The notes beneath the pieces were generated by a model, which ran no database searches, was not told the origin of the DNA, and saw only the letters and a program-made list of their open reading frames with translations. A program made the translations under genes and the position numbers. From Neoarius graeffei (Eukaryota; Chordata; Actinopteri; Siluriformes; Ariidae), in contig NC_083583.1 in assembly GCF_027579695.1 (NCBI RefSeq), positions 22,166,599 to 22,230,598 of the forward strand: a stretch of 64,000 bases of DNA, in the 5' to 3' direction. Shown here one piece after another: positions 32,801 to 43,788 of this stretch; the stretch's first letter is position 1; every line of letters starts with the position of its first letter.

Positions 32801-35800
32801 ACACTTTTGTTGTTTTACAAAAACGCCATGGAAAGGTTTTTGTTCAGGCTACTTTCTCACCTTTTTTCTTTCTGCCTGCAAATATGTTGATTAAGGAACT
32901 GGTTTAACAAATGAAGTCAGTTAAACCCCCCACCCCCACACACAAGTTTTTGGATAGTTGTATGCCATGGCAAAATGAATGCAAGTGTGATTCAGTTGAG
33001 TTTCTCAAATTCAATTGAGCTCTCAAAATGTCCGCCCTGACACATCATCAAAACAGAGAAGAGCGCCATACGAACACACGCCATCCAGACGACAACAGAT
33101 AAAGCTTTAAATTGTTTTAATCACCTTATAAAACAATCAACAGTCGTCAGCAGAACATAAGTGATTGAAGTAGTCAGCGATTATTCTGTTCAACACCGAT
33201 GTTGGTGTGAATGGAGATCATTCAAGTGAAGAGACGACACTTGGGCTCATGTTACAATGCAATGAGCGACTTTTACCTCCGGTGATGAGACAGAGGCTAC
33301 ATCCACACGACAACGGCAAAGAGATTTTTTAAAAAAAAAATCGCGTCCACATGGGCAACGGATCAGTAAAATATCAGGTACATATGGCAACGCAACGCTT
33401 GCTGAAAACGATGCAATACACATGCCACACCTCTAGGTGCGCTGTAAGACGGTCCCATCGGAGACACCAGAATAATAGAAGTAAGGACGCATGCGCATAA
33501 ACTATTATGCGCGAGACTTCATATTAGCCACAAAGTCAGAAAAATCTGTTCGTAAAATTACATTATAATGACCAAATACAATGAAAAGTATTTTTCCAGT
33601 CTCACCTGTGAAAGGTAATCCCATGTGATCTCGTTTGGACGGCAAACCTTTTGGTACAGTTAAACGCAGCACATGAATGAGGCATCTTTATTCTCCGCTT
33701 TATTCTCCCATCCAATATGGCGGCGAGGATGACGTATGATTCTATGCGGAAGGCGGCGTCTTTAATGGTCCGGAATAAATTGAATGCTACACATTGATGG
33801 ATTAATTTGTTCTTCTACGCCCTTTTTGAGGAATGTATTGTAGGACTTAAACCAACATCTGAAGAGGTGAGATCGCTCCTTTTTTTTCCCTGTTTTTGCT
33901 GGTGGGATTAACTCTGCCCTAAGGGCTACTCTCTCTCTCTCACTTTGCACCATTACACAATAAATATTCACAGTGAAAATATTTTGTAAGCCCGTTTCAT
34001 GAACCATGTTATAGGATTTGTTGACAACTCGCACCGAGTTCGTTACACTTCTACCCTGCGTGACGCACGTGGTTGTGACGTCATCGTAAACAAATCCGTT
34101 CTACTCATCCAGATGATTTCACAACGGCGCTGTTGCCAGATTTTTCCACTCTGGAACCCGTTCTCAAAAGATTTCGTTTTGGGGCACCCAAAACGCCGGT
34201 GCCGTGTGGATGCCAGGCCGAAACGATAAACAATTTTATCAGATTCACCTGAATCCGTTGCCGTGTGGACAGGGCCAGAGACTGATTTGCATGATCCTTA
34301 TAATCAAAGCAAGAACTCATTTTCTATTGTAAAGTTGTATGTCTTTAAATTTTGGCAGTAATTTTATTTTTCCACATGTAGATTAGGTTTCAGTGGAACA
34401 GGAATGAAACCTTTCCCCCCTTTTTTACTTTTCACTGTATCCAGACTTTAGTAGTAGCCTGTAGTTTTCACAACTATATATAGTAGAAAATGTCAACATC
34501 TGACCATGTGAAGGGTTTCCCAGGCCTCCACATATACACTAATATAAACATGCATGACTCTGACTGATGAGTTTCTGCTTTAGTAATATTTGTTGGACTG
34601 TTACTGGCTGGATGACCTGCTGTCTTTGACATTTAAGTTTCTAAATATCTCCTGAGGCTGTGTATACACCATCCTCAGCACTTCGCTCAACTGAGGAAAA
34701 TGTTTTTCTAACAACAAAATATCTATCTGAAATGGTGTTGCAGAGAATATGAGGAATGCTCTATCTCTAAGTACTTTTTAAATCCAAATTTAAAATTATT
34801 CGGCCTGGTGTATTTGTAGTCTTGATGCTCTTAGTTTACGTTTTTATTTATTATTTGTAGCTTTATACAGTCGTTAATTCATTACTGCATTTCTTTAATA
34901 CATTTATGAATACTTTGTTTAACCTTTTTTATGCTATGCCCTTTAATATTTTGGATTATTATTATGTCTTTATCACTTATTCTTGCATTCAAATCTTACA
35001 ATAAGGGTTGATAAATCCGAAGGCAAGCATTTGATGCCCTGTAAATTGTGGAAAAAAGGTTTTAGTTCATCTTAAATGTTTTTGAGCTTCTCCTCATTTT
35101 CACTTCCCTTTATCTATTCCTGGTAAATTCTAGGTGTTTGCCATTGTGGTTTTTGCCACCATTACAGCAGAGGGATATGTAAATGATAAAACGTCATCAC
35201 ACGTGGTCTGCATATTCAACCAGAACGACGGGGCCTGCAATTTTGGAGTGGGCATCGGGCTCATTGCATTTTTCGGCAGTATCATCTTCCTCTTAGCAGA
35301 TGCGTATCTTCCCATGATGAGCAGCGCACAGGAGAGGAAGTATCTTGTGATGGCTGACCTGGGATTCTCAGGTAAAACCGAACATAACAGAATCGCATCA
35401 GAAAATGAACAGAATTGGAAAATCAGTAAACACCTTGCACCATGACTCACAACTGAATTAATTGTTAGTTTATTTTGGCTGTAGTGTGGGGAAGTCAGAC
35501 AAGAAAAGCTAGAGACCGTTGGCTTGTTTGAACAAAGCTCACAGTATAAACATTACACTTCTGGAAGTAAGAACAGGTCTGAAAATGGTGCCGTGACCCG
35601 GATTTATGAGCAGAATTTAAAAGGGGCAAGATTGTGTTCTGTGGGTGCCAGTTACCAAATTAAGTACCATTTATTAAGATAACGCGATTGCGTGAGGAAG
35701 TCAGGAGTGGAGGAGAAGTATGAAAACAGTAGTGAGATGTGCAGTGGGAATGACGGTGGCATTTAAGGTGGATGTTGGATTGCACCAAGGTTCGGCTCTG

Positions 35801-38800
35801 AGCCCTTTCTTGTTTGCAATGACAATGGACAGGTTGACAGCTGACATCAGGCAAGAGGCCCCATGGACAATGATGTCTGCAGATGATATTGTGATCTGTA
35901 GTGAGAACGGGGAGCAAATGGTAGAAAACTTGGAGACATGGAGGTATGCACTAGAGAGAAGGTGAATGAAAGACTGAGTCCATGTGTGTGAATGAGGGTG
36001 AGGACAGTGGAATGGTACAGCTACAAGGAATAGAGGTGGTCAAAGCAGAGGAGTTCAAATGTCTAGGGTCAACTGTACAAAGTAATGGCGAGTGAGGAAG
36101 AGTGTGTCAGGAGTGATTTGTGACTGTAGGTTGCCAGCAAGAGTGAAAGGGAAAGTGTACAAGACTGTAGTAAGAGCAGCAAGGTTGTATGGTTTGGAGA
36201 CAGTGGCACTGATAAAGATAGGAGGCTGAACTGGAGGTAGCGGAGTTGAAGATGTTGAGATTTTCATTGGGAGTGATAAAGTTGGACAGGGTTAGAAATT
36301 AATATATTAGACGGATAGCACATGTAGGACGGCTTGGAGACAAAGTAAGAGAGGCGAGATTGAGATGGTTTGGACACGTACGGAGGAGAGATTCAGGGTA
36401 TATTGGGAAAAGAATGCTGGAGATGGAGTTGCCAGGTAGAAGGAAATGAGGAAGAGGGATGTGGTGAAGGAGGACATGAGGACGGTTGGTGGTACAGAAA
36501 AAGATACGGAGGAGATGGAGGGACATTATCCGCTGTGGCAACCCCTAATGGAAACAGTGGAAAGATTAAGATGACAGAAACCTCTGAAATCCCAAGACTG
36601 AAAATGTTGAGAGCTTCAGTGTCTTAGGTTGCACACAAGAATAAAACTACATGTAAATTATTTATATTAAAAAAACCCAAATATTAATGCTATTCTCAAT
36701 AATTATGGTGAACAATGTCGAGGCATAACACTTTGTTTAGTACTTTTGGTGATGACTAAAGATCAAGATCCATAAAACTGTGCATGTGTACTACTGTTAT
36801 CTTTGTAATCGGGTTGATTATTTGTCTCTCCCTCTCTCTGCTTTAACAGCGGTCTGGACGTTTCTGTGGTTCGTGTGTTTTTGCCTCTTGGCTAATCAGT
36901 GGGCGAACACCACTGAAAGAGATGCCATCCCTATTGATGCAGCTCAAGCCATCATTGTCTTCTCCTTCTTCTCTTTCGCTGTATGGGTATGTCTTTCCAA
37001 CCAACATATATCAGACAACATATTTTGTGAAAATATGAGCATTTTTATTACTAGGTTATTCATGCAAGCACTGTTCGGTGTTGCGTTGTTGGGGTGGTCA
37101 CGCTTATTCAGACTTCATTTATTTTACATATATGATCTTTGACGTAAATAAATTTGGATGTGATTATGTAGTTAACGAGCATTTGTTTTCTTCTTAAAAT
37201 TAAGTAGGAACAGTACAGAAATTCATAAATTGTCATTCTGAATGAAAAAAGGTGCTAGAGATGACATTTCGTTTACCAGTGTTGAATTTGAATGTAATTT
37301 GCCTGGTCATGGCCCAGGTGTTTGTCACTTGATTTGTTGAAATTGATTTCTCAAAGCAGTGGCTGTGTGATGTCAGATTTTAAAGCTAAAGTTTAGCCAC
37401 AGTGTATTAATCAGTAGTCTTCCGGATGTTCTGTGGAACTATGAGCACATAGATGGAAGTTTGGAAAATTTCTTCCATTAAATCAAATAGGTTCAAAGAG
37501 GACAGACTTATTGCCTTAGTCCTTAATTTTATTTTTTAAGTGTAGTAAACAAATTCTGATTTTAAAAAAAAAAGTATCATCCTCAATTCCAGTGTATATG
37601 CACATCCTTACACATGTTACAGGGTTGTTTTACAGTCAGGGTACGCAAGCTAAAAATCACATTTAACACTTATCTTCAATATCAGAAGTCTTGACTAAAT
37701 AAACTTGGTTGTTTATTGTAGCCCTGTGATAGCTCTATTTACCATGCAAAAAAAAAAATTGGTGATAACGTTATTTTTGGTGAATGTATGGCAATATATG
37801 TCATATTTAGCAAAATTACTCATGTCATTTAGAAAAAGTGCTTTTTTGACCACAGGTAGCTCCGAAACGGATGCACTTAAATCAATCATTATACCGTAAA
37901 ACAAATATTTGGTTCCATATCATTGGAAACATAGTTAAGTTTTAATGCTGAATGCCAGTAAGTTTTCAGACTATTTTGATCAAATTAGTATGTAATTGTG
38001 TCAAAAAAAATGTCCTCTCCGAGACAGCTAATTTTTCAATATAAAATAACATATCTAAAATGATTATTTTCATCCTAAAATGTGGTCAAGATATTGGGAC
38101 ATAAATATTAGAGACAACTAACACAAAGCTTACAGCCTTATATTTAAAAGCACTATGGAAGTAGTGGATTCTGAATTGTCAAAAAAAAAAAAGTCCTCTC
38201 CGAGAATCACTTCATTTGTTTCTCCCAGCCCTGCTTAAAGCTACACTTAATCTTGTTATAATACAAACTATTACACATGCCTATGTTCATATGTGTATTA
38301 ATTTCCAAAAGTGCAGATTTGATAGGGTTTTGGTTTTTTTTTTTTTATTTAATTTTGGACCCCTGTGACATAAACTTTGTACCCTGATTGTAAAACAACT
38401 CTACATTTAATGGCATTTAGCAGACGCTCTTATCCAGAGCGACATACAACGTACCTAGAGCAGCCTGGGGAGGAGATGGGGATTAGCTCAAGGGCACTTC
38501 AGCCATTTCTGCTGGTCCAGGGAATCGAACTGGTGACCTTTTGGCCCCAAAGCTGCTTCTCCAACCATTAGGCCATGGCTACACACGTTTCTGAATACTG
38601 TGGCACAGTGAGCCTCAAACTATTAAAGTAGGTATTTCTTGGCCATGTTTAGTTATGGAAAAGTTTTATTGCCAAATTATCCCACAGAATCTAATTGGTC
38701 AGGTAGTCGTGCTGGCTGTAATTCAGAACCCAGGTTTATATCAATGCACTTGCTCCAATATGTTATCATTGCTACAGTGGTGCTTGGAAGTTTGTGAACC

Positions 38801-41800
38801 CTTTAGAATTTTCTATATTTCTGTATAAATATGACCTAAAACAACATCAGATTTTCACACAAGTCCTAAAAGTAGATAAAGAGAACCCAGTTAAACAAAT
38901 GAGACAAAAATATTATACTCGGTCATTTATTTATTGAGGAAAATGATCCAATATTACATATCTGTGAGTGGCAAAAGTATGTGAACCTCTAGGATTAGCA
39001 GTTAATTTGAAGGTGAAATTAGTCAGGTGTTTTCAATCAATAGGGTGACAATCAGGTGTGAGTGGGCACCCTGTTTTATTTAAAGAACAGGGATCTATCA
39101 AAGTCTGATCTTCACAACACGTTTGTGGAAGTGTATCATTGCACGAACAAAGGAGATTTCTGAGGCCCTCAGAAAAAGCGTTGATGTTCATCAGGCTGGA
39201 AAAGGTTACAAAACCATCTCTAAAGAGTTTGGACTCCATCAATCGACAGATTGTGTACAAATGGAGGAAATTCAAGATCATTGTTACCCTCCCCAGGAGT
39301 GGTCGACCAACAAAGATCACTCCGAGAGCAAGGTGTGTAATAGTCGGTGAGGTCACAAAGGACCCCAGGGTAACTTCTAAGCAACTGAAGGCCTCTCTCA
39401 CGTTGGCTAGTGTTCATGTTCATGAGTCCACCATCAGGAGAACACTGAACAACAATGGTGTGCATGGCAGGGTTGCAAGGAGAAAGCCACTGCTCTCCAA
39501 AAAGAACATTGCTGCTCATCTGCAGTTTGCTAAAGAGCACGTGGACAAACGTTTTGTGGATGGATGAGACCAAAATAGAACTTTTTTGGTTTAAATGAGA
39601 AGCGTTATGTTTGGAGAGAGGAAAACACTGCATTCCAGCATAAGAACCTTATCCCATGTGTGAAACGTGGTGGTAGTATCATGGTTTGGGCCTGTTTTGC
39701 TGCATCTGGGCCAGGACGGCTTGCCATCATTGATGGAACAATGAATTCTGAATTATACCAACGAATTCTAAAGGAAAATGTCAGAACATCTGTCCATGAA
39801 CTGAATCTTAAGAGAAGGTGGGTCATGCAGCAAGACAACGACCCTAAGCACACAAGTCGTTCTACCAAAGAATGGTTAAAGAAGAATAAAGGTAATGTTT
39901 TGGAATGGCCAAGTCAAAGTCCTGACCTTAATCCAATCGAAATGTAGTGGAAGGACCTGAAGCGAGCAGTTCATGTGAGGAAACCCACCAACATCCCAGA
40001 GTTGAAGCTGTTCTGTATGGAGGAATGGGCTAAAATTCCTCCAAGCCGGTGTGCAGGACTGATTAACAGTTATTGCAAACGTTTAGTTGCAGTTCTTACT
40101 GCACAAGGTCGTCACACCAGATACTGAAAGCAAAGGTTCACATACTTTTGCCACTCACAGATATGTAATATTGGATCATTTTCCTCAATAAATAAATGAC
40201 CAAGTATAATATTTTTGTCATCTTTGTTTAACTGGGTTCTTTCTCTTTATCTACTTTTAGGACTTGTGTGAAAATCTGATTGTTTTAGGTCATATTTATG
40301 CAGAAATATAGAAAATGCTAAAGGGTTCACAAACTTTCAAGCACCACTGTGTAACAGCTCATCCACAGGGGCTCGTACGGTGGACATTCAGTATTGTTTT
40401 GGACAAATGAAAGACAGTTGTTATTTACCAAAGAAAAACATAATTATTGATGTGGTAAAGTTTTCTGTTTGGAGATGTTTATTTCAGATTTATGGAAGGA
40501 GTCTCTGGTGTCAACATTTTTCTAAGAGTCAATATGATTTTTACAAGTCTTTAGGACAGATTAATTTTACACTTCCTGATATCACAGGCTGCACCTTTTT
40601 TGTTCACTTGAGAGAAAACCGAGGCTGGTGCTGGAATAACTGTTTATAGCTGATATAAACTAATTTGTGTGGATGTTCCACAACACGCAGTATAACGTCC
40701 ATTAATAAATTGAAAATTGTACTTATTGGCAAATTACTTGTACAAAAGAAATAAAACACTTATGGATGTGCTGAAAATAATCCACCTCAGGGTGGCAATA
40801 CACCAACTTGTTAGCTCATCCGGCCGACATGCAACAAGCTTATGCCATCGTGTTGTCTGTTGTCCGTCCAGCGTTGTCCACATTTCACAAAAATTGCTGC
40901 TTCTCTCTCAATTCTTCACTGATTTTTTTTTTTTAATTCGTTTTGGCAGGAAGGTAGGTCTGCCTGAGATGCATATAGCTTCTATCCAAATTTACATAAT
41001 TGCGATTTAATAATGCCGATATGGAGTAATTAAGCCCTAACAAGAAGTTTCCACACACATTGCTGCTTCTCCCTCAATTGTTCATCGATTTTTATTCTTT
41101 CTGGCATGAAGGTAGGGGTACCTGGGGTGCATATAACATCTGCTCAGATTTGCTTAATTACACTTATTAATGACTAGGAGGTTATCCGGTGTTGCCTGGG
41201 TTTTGCAAAATTCTGGGTTGCCTCCAGACTTCCATGTCAAATTTGGTGAAGATCTGTCAAGAAATGTTAACCCAAGACAAACAAAAATCCAAACCTCCAC
41301 CACCCAGGGGCCCAAATATGGAATTTCTGAGTTCTGCCAAATTGTGGCTCTCCCCTGTACCTACGTGCCAAGTTTAGCAAAGACCTGTTGAGAGTTTGTG
41401 TTTGATAAATGTAATGTGAAAGGCATTGAGGGAGGAGATGGGTGGATGTTGTACGCCCCCCCGGCCTGTACATTTAGTTTATATCTGCAAAATTCTGGGT
41501 CATTCCCAGACCTACTTGCCAAATTTGGTGAAAATTTGTTGAGAAATGGTGACATTAGCTCAAGACAAACACATTTTACCACTTATTATATAGAAGTTAT
41601 GGACTAATTAGCCTTTATGAGCAGTTCAACAAAAATCGCTGCTTCTCGGTCAATTCCTCGCTGTTTTGGATTCTTTCTGGGAAATAGGTAGATATTCCTA
41701 GGGTGTATATAGCTTGTAACATTTATTGTGCAAGGTGGCCCACTTTAGATCATTCCTTCTGGACTAGATAGAGCCAGAGTGAGCTACACTGTCATTGACT

Positions 41801-42263
41801 GTTTTGTTGATTATTTTCCTGTGACAGCATGTCCTATTGTGTTTTATTCTTTATTTTAAAAAAATGGTTAGTTTTTAGTCTGTGTACATGTTAGAATTTC
41901 CCAGTGATTCCAGTAAAAACGTCAAACTAAATTTCTGTTTATCTTTGAGACTGGGTTTGATTATCAAGTTTAAAATACTGACATTGTTACGAAAGAGCCT
42001 TATTAATAAACTGGTTATTTCTCTGACAGGGTGCGATGGCTTATTTGGCCCTGATTAGATTTCGTAAAGGTGTTCGAGAGCTCGGCCAGGGCTTTGCTGA
42101 GTCTGCTCCAGATCATACCTCCCCTTACCAAGGATCAATAATCCCTAATGATTCCTCACCATACCCGCCTACTACTTACCCATCAGACCTCTACCAGCAG
42201 CCCCCCTTCATGAGCAAACCAGAGCCGACTGGAAACAGTAACTACCAGCCACCAAGCTACTGA
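29813..42263 (+). CDS. syngr2: Synaptogyrin 2
   Basis: Four coding exons: 29813-29920, 35134-35371, 36850-36986 and 42030-42263 (717 nt, 238 residues; human SYNGR2 is 224). Synaptogyrins are four-helix MARVEL-domain proteins of synaptic-like and transport vesicles, with both ends in the cytoplasm. The N-terminus METGETTAYGASLAGGSFDF is the family's AYGA..AGGSFD motif. Helices are at the exon 1/2 junction (VLRFVGWVFAIVVFATITA), GLIAFFGSIIFLLADAY, VWTFLWFVCFCLLANQW and IIVFSFFSFAVWGAMAYL. The first luminal loop has the paired Cys (VVCIFN, ACNFG). The tail ends YQQPPF...NYQPPSY, matching SYNGR2 rather than SYNGR1/3. All introns are GT-AG. Introns are swollen by transposons (5.2, 1.5 and 5.0 kb). 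The tk1 gene converges on its 3' end, as in human. Confidence 0.93.
31179..31298 (-). mobile_element. 5'-truncated DANA-like SINE tail (copy a)
   Basis: Only the last ~120 bp of the SINE (cctggcgacttgtccagg to the atgag tail) is present, on the minus strand. The 12-bp TSD acaattttgtgt lies at 31167-31178 and 31299-31310. Confidence 0.93.
31360..31477 (+). mobile_element. 5'-truncated DANA-like SINE tail (copy b)
   Basis: Same 3' segment as copy a but on the plus strand, starting within a few bases of the same internal position. The 14-bp TSD ataagttgtaaaat lies at 31346-31359 and 31478-31491. With copy a it forms a near-perfect 118-bp inverted repeat with a 61-bp spacer. Confidence 0.93.
32366..33286. 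other. syngr2 intron 1 without recognised features
   Basis: Homopolymer-rich intron (T-runs at 32371-32381 and 32551-32561, C-runs at 32384 and 32926). No gene or repeat termini recognised. Confidence 0.4.
33295..34277. mobile_element. Non-autonomous hAT-like DNA transposon
   Basis: The left end ggctacatccacacgacaac and the right end gttgccgtgtggacagggcc are imperfect inverted copies. Flanking gagacaga (33287-33294) and gagactga (34278-34285) look like an 8-bp TSD with one mismatch, the hAT length. No transposase frame. Contains short motifs such as atgcgcataa...ttatgcgc (33491-33512). Confidence 0.6.
34286..35133. other. syngr2 intron 1, 3' part
   Basis: AT-rich sequence, no gene or repeat recognised. 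It ends in the exon 2 acceptor ggtaaattctag at 35133. Confidence 0.4.
35690..36560 (+). mobile_element. RTE-clade (Rex3-like) LINE fragment
   Basis: Broken frames encode VRKSGVEEKY, then TVVRCAVGMTVAFKVDVGLH, GSALSPFLFAMTMDRL, SADDIVICSENGEQ and LETWRYALERR. This is the C-terminal RT of RTE LINEs (usual ADDIVIC box). The 3' part ends in the RTE-type ccgctgtggcaacccctaat at about 36531-36550. Several frameshifts and an internal deletion after EEKY make it dead. In syngr2 intron 2. Confidence 0.85.
36987..38398. other. syngr2 intron 3, 5' part
   Basis: No gene. Two copies of gtcctctccgaga (38009 and 38192 regions) within AT-rich sequence suggest an old dispersed repeat; its ends were not found. 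Confidence 0.35.
38399..38583 (-). mobile_element. tRNA-derived SINE with L2-type tail
   Basis: On the minus strand the head reads gccatggcctaatggttgg (A-box region) and ccagttcgattccctgg (B box). The end is the conserved gctctggataagagcgtctg ctaaatgcc seen in fish SINEs tailed by L2-clade LINEs (V-SINE-like). Only one copy in the window, unrelated to the DANA-like copies. No clear TSD. Confidence 0.72.
38775..40349 (+). mobile_element. Tc1-like DNA transposon, complete length, dead transposase
   Basis: Long inverted ends cagtggtgcttggaagtttg ... caaactttcaagcaccactg, preceded by TA at 38773-38774 (followed by TG, probably a mutated TA). The transposase runs from about 39123 to 40126 in plus-strand frames: HTH region EISEALRKSVDVHQAGKGYK, later WMDETKIELF in a shifted frame, 39660-39947 with GGSIMVWACFAASGPG and QQDNDPKHTS, and LNPIEM ended by a stop at 39945-39947. 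Frameshifts near 39240 and 39560 also occur. Same family as 6636-7547. Confidence 0.93.
40870..41690. repeat. Dispersed repeat with three internal copies of one block
   Basis: A block beginning aaaaattgctgcttctc (or near variants), followed ~50 bp on by ctttctgg..gaaggtagg.. and tgcatatag.., occurs at about 40890, 41055 and 41630. A second block, ttctgggt...ccagac ... caaatttggtgaa, occurs at about 41210 and 41490. This looks like an internally duplicated non-autonomous element. No termini or coding capacity seen. Confidence 0.5.
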
Positions 42264-43447
42264 CAAGAACAAGGGCCCTTCTAGCGAAAGTGAAAAGGGA
42301 TGATTAAATGGCCTGATCATATGACATGCAGCATGGAAGGAGACTGTCGGAGCAGCCAGTGAGAGCTCGTGTATTGGTGGGCTCAGGCATTCCTTGAAGT
42401 TGACCGTTTCTCCCAGTCATGATGAAGTTATTCTTTGTGCTTGCTTTCAGTGATGCACAGCCTTTCTGCGTTTTTGAAATTGTATGTTTGTTTTGCCCAG
42501 AACTGATCGTTGATTGCACAAATGGTGTCTAAATATAATGCAAGTCTTTGTGACACTGCTGAAGACAGAGTTGGCTGTTACCGCGTTTAAGCCTAGACTG
42601 CTGTATAATGCATAAAATGTTGACCTTTTTCAGCAGTGCCACATTTTTGCACCAAAGCAATGCTTAGTCAGCTGACCAGGTTAGGCATAATTCCTTAAGA
42701 ATTCACATTTTGATGCTTTTCTTGCTGCCAAAATAAAGCCATAGCCTGCACTGTCAAATGCAGCTCTATTTTCATTCAAGTGTGCCATGAGAGGTTTTGT
42801 ACAAGACTACTGATTTTTTTTTTTTTCTCCCCCCAATGAAGTTTCTGAACTGCAAGAGCCTTGAGTCTAGCCTGGTTTATTTACTGTAAAAACACTGCAT
42901 AGAGAATGTAATTTACTTATCCACCTGATCGGATGTATTGCACCACCTGGAAAACATCCATAGAGGCTATTAATAACTTGCATTACAGACCTTAATCTGT
43001 TAGTGCATTAATACAAGCCAGGTCCATTATGCCAAAGTTGCAGGTTCAAATCATGTTTTACATTTATTACAGCAAACATACAGCACCATTCTTTTGACTC
43101 CAAACTTTTTTTTTTAATTGGGGGGAGGAGAAGCAGCTTTTCAATCTATTTCAGATGATTTTTCCTCTGGTATTGGAGTATACACTTAAAAGCCTTATTT
43201 AACCTTTTTCACTTCAGTTGAGCACATGCTTAACGATTTGCACTAGCTGTGTTGATGCATTTCTTTTGGGGATGTGGGTAATTAAAATCACTGGCCATAT
43301 TTTGTTGATCATTTTCTATTGTAACCATTTTAAAACACTGGTGTAAATTGTTAAATGGTTAATAGAATAGGGGATACTGGTTTTGTTTTTTGATGTAAAG
43401 TACAAACCAGCAATTTAAAGGAAAATATACCAGGGAACAAAAATAAA
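42264..43447 (+). other. syngr2 3' UTR
   Basis: No open gene. It contains an early AATAAA at 42732-42737 and a later one at 43442-43447, so two 3' UTR lengths (about 0.5 and 1.2 kb) are possible. Confidence 0.6.
43442..43447 (+). terminator. syngr2: Distal poly(A) signal of syngr2
   Basis: AATAAA followed by gtttttgcaact...gttgtgcctttt, a GT/T-rich downstream element. The alternative upstream signal is AATAAA at 42732. Confidence 0.6.
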
Positions 43448-43615
43448 GTTTTTGCAACTAATCTGTTGTGCCTTTTACCTCTTCTTCAAAAGATATTTAG
43501 GAAACCATTTTAACAAGGTTTGCCAGTATGTAAAGCCTGTCCGAAATTAGCTAGCTCCTATGGCTTATGATCAGAAACAATTGGACAAAGTTTAAGGACA
43601 CATCTAAATTGACAT

Positions 43616-43621
43616 TTTATT
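43616..43621 (-). terminator. tk1: Poly(A) signal of tk1
   Basis: AATAAA on the minus strand, about 170 bp after the tk1 stop codon. It faces the syngr2 signal at 43442 across about 170 bp, so the two transcripts end almost tail to tail. Confidence 0.55.
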
Positions 43622-43788
43622 TAAAAAAAAAAAAGCAAACATTTTTAAAACTTGTCTATAGCACTTTGAGCACTATATCTCACTCCTATAATGTGCAAAT
43701 TGAGCACTCACTGCTTAATCTGAAAGTATTGTAACTGTTGCTGCAAATTTTGTTTAAATTAGTTAATACTCTAGTGTACAGCAGGCCT

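Noticed and set aside
33762-34320. Short frames in the hAT-like element
   Set aside because: No hAT transposase motifs; considered chance.
35130-35450. Minus-strand 106-residue frame
   Set aside because: It is the exact antisense of syngr2 exon 2.
36299-36627. Frames of 80-85 residues after the RTE reverse transcriptase
   Set aside because: They lie in the degraded 3' part of the RTE LINE and have no independent support.
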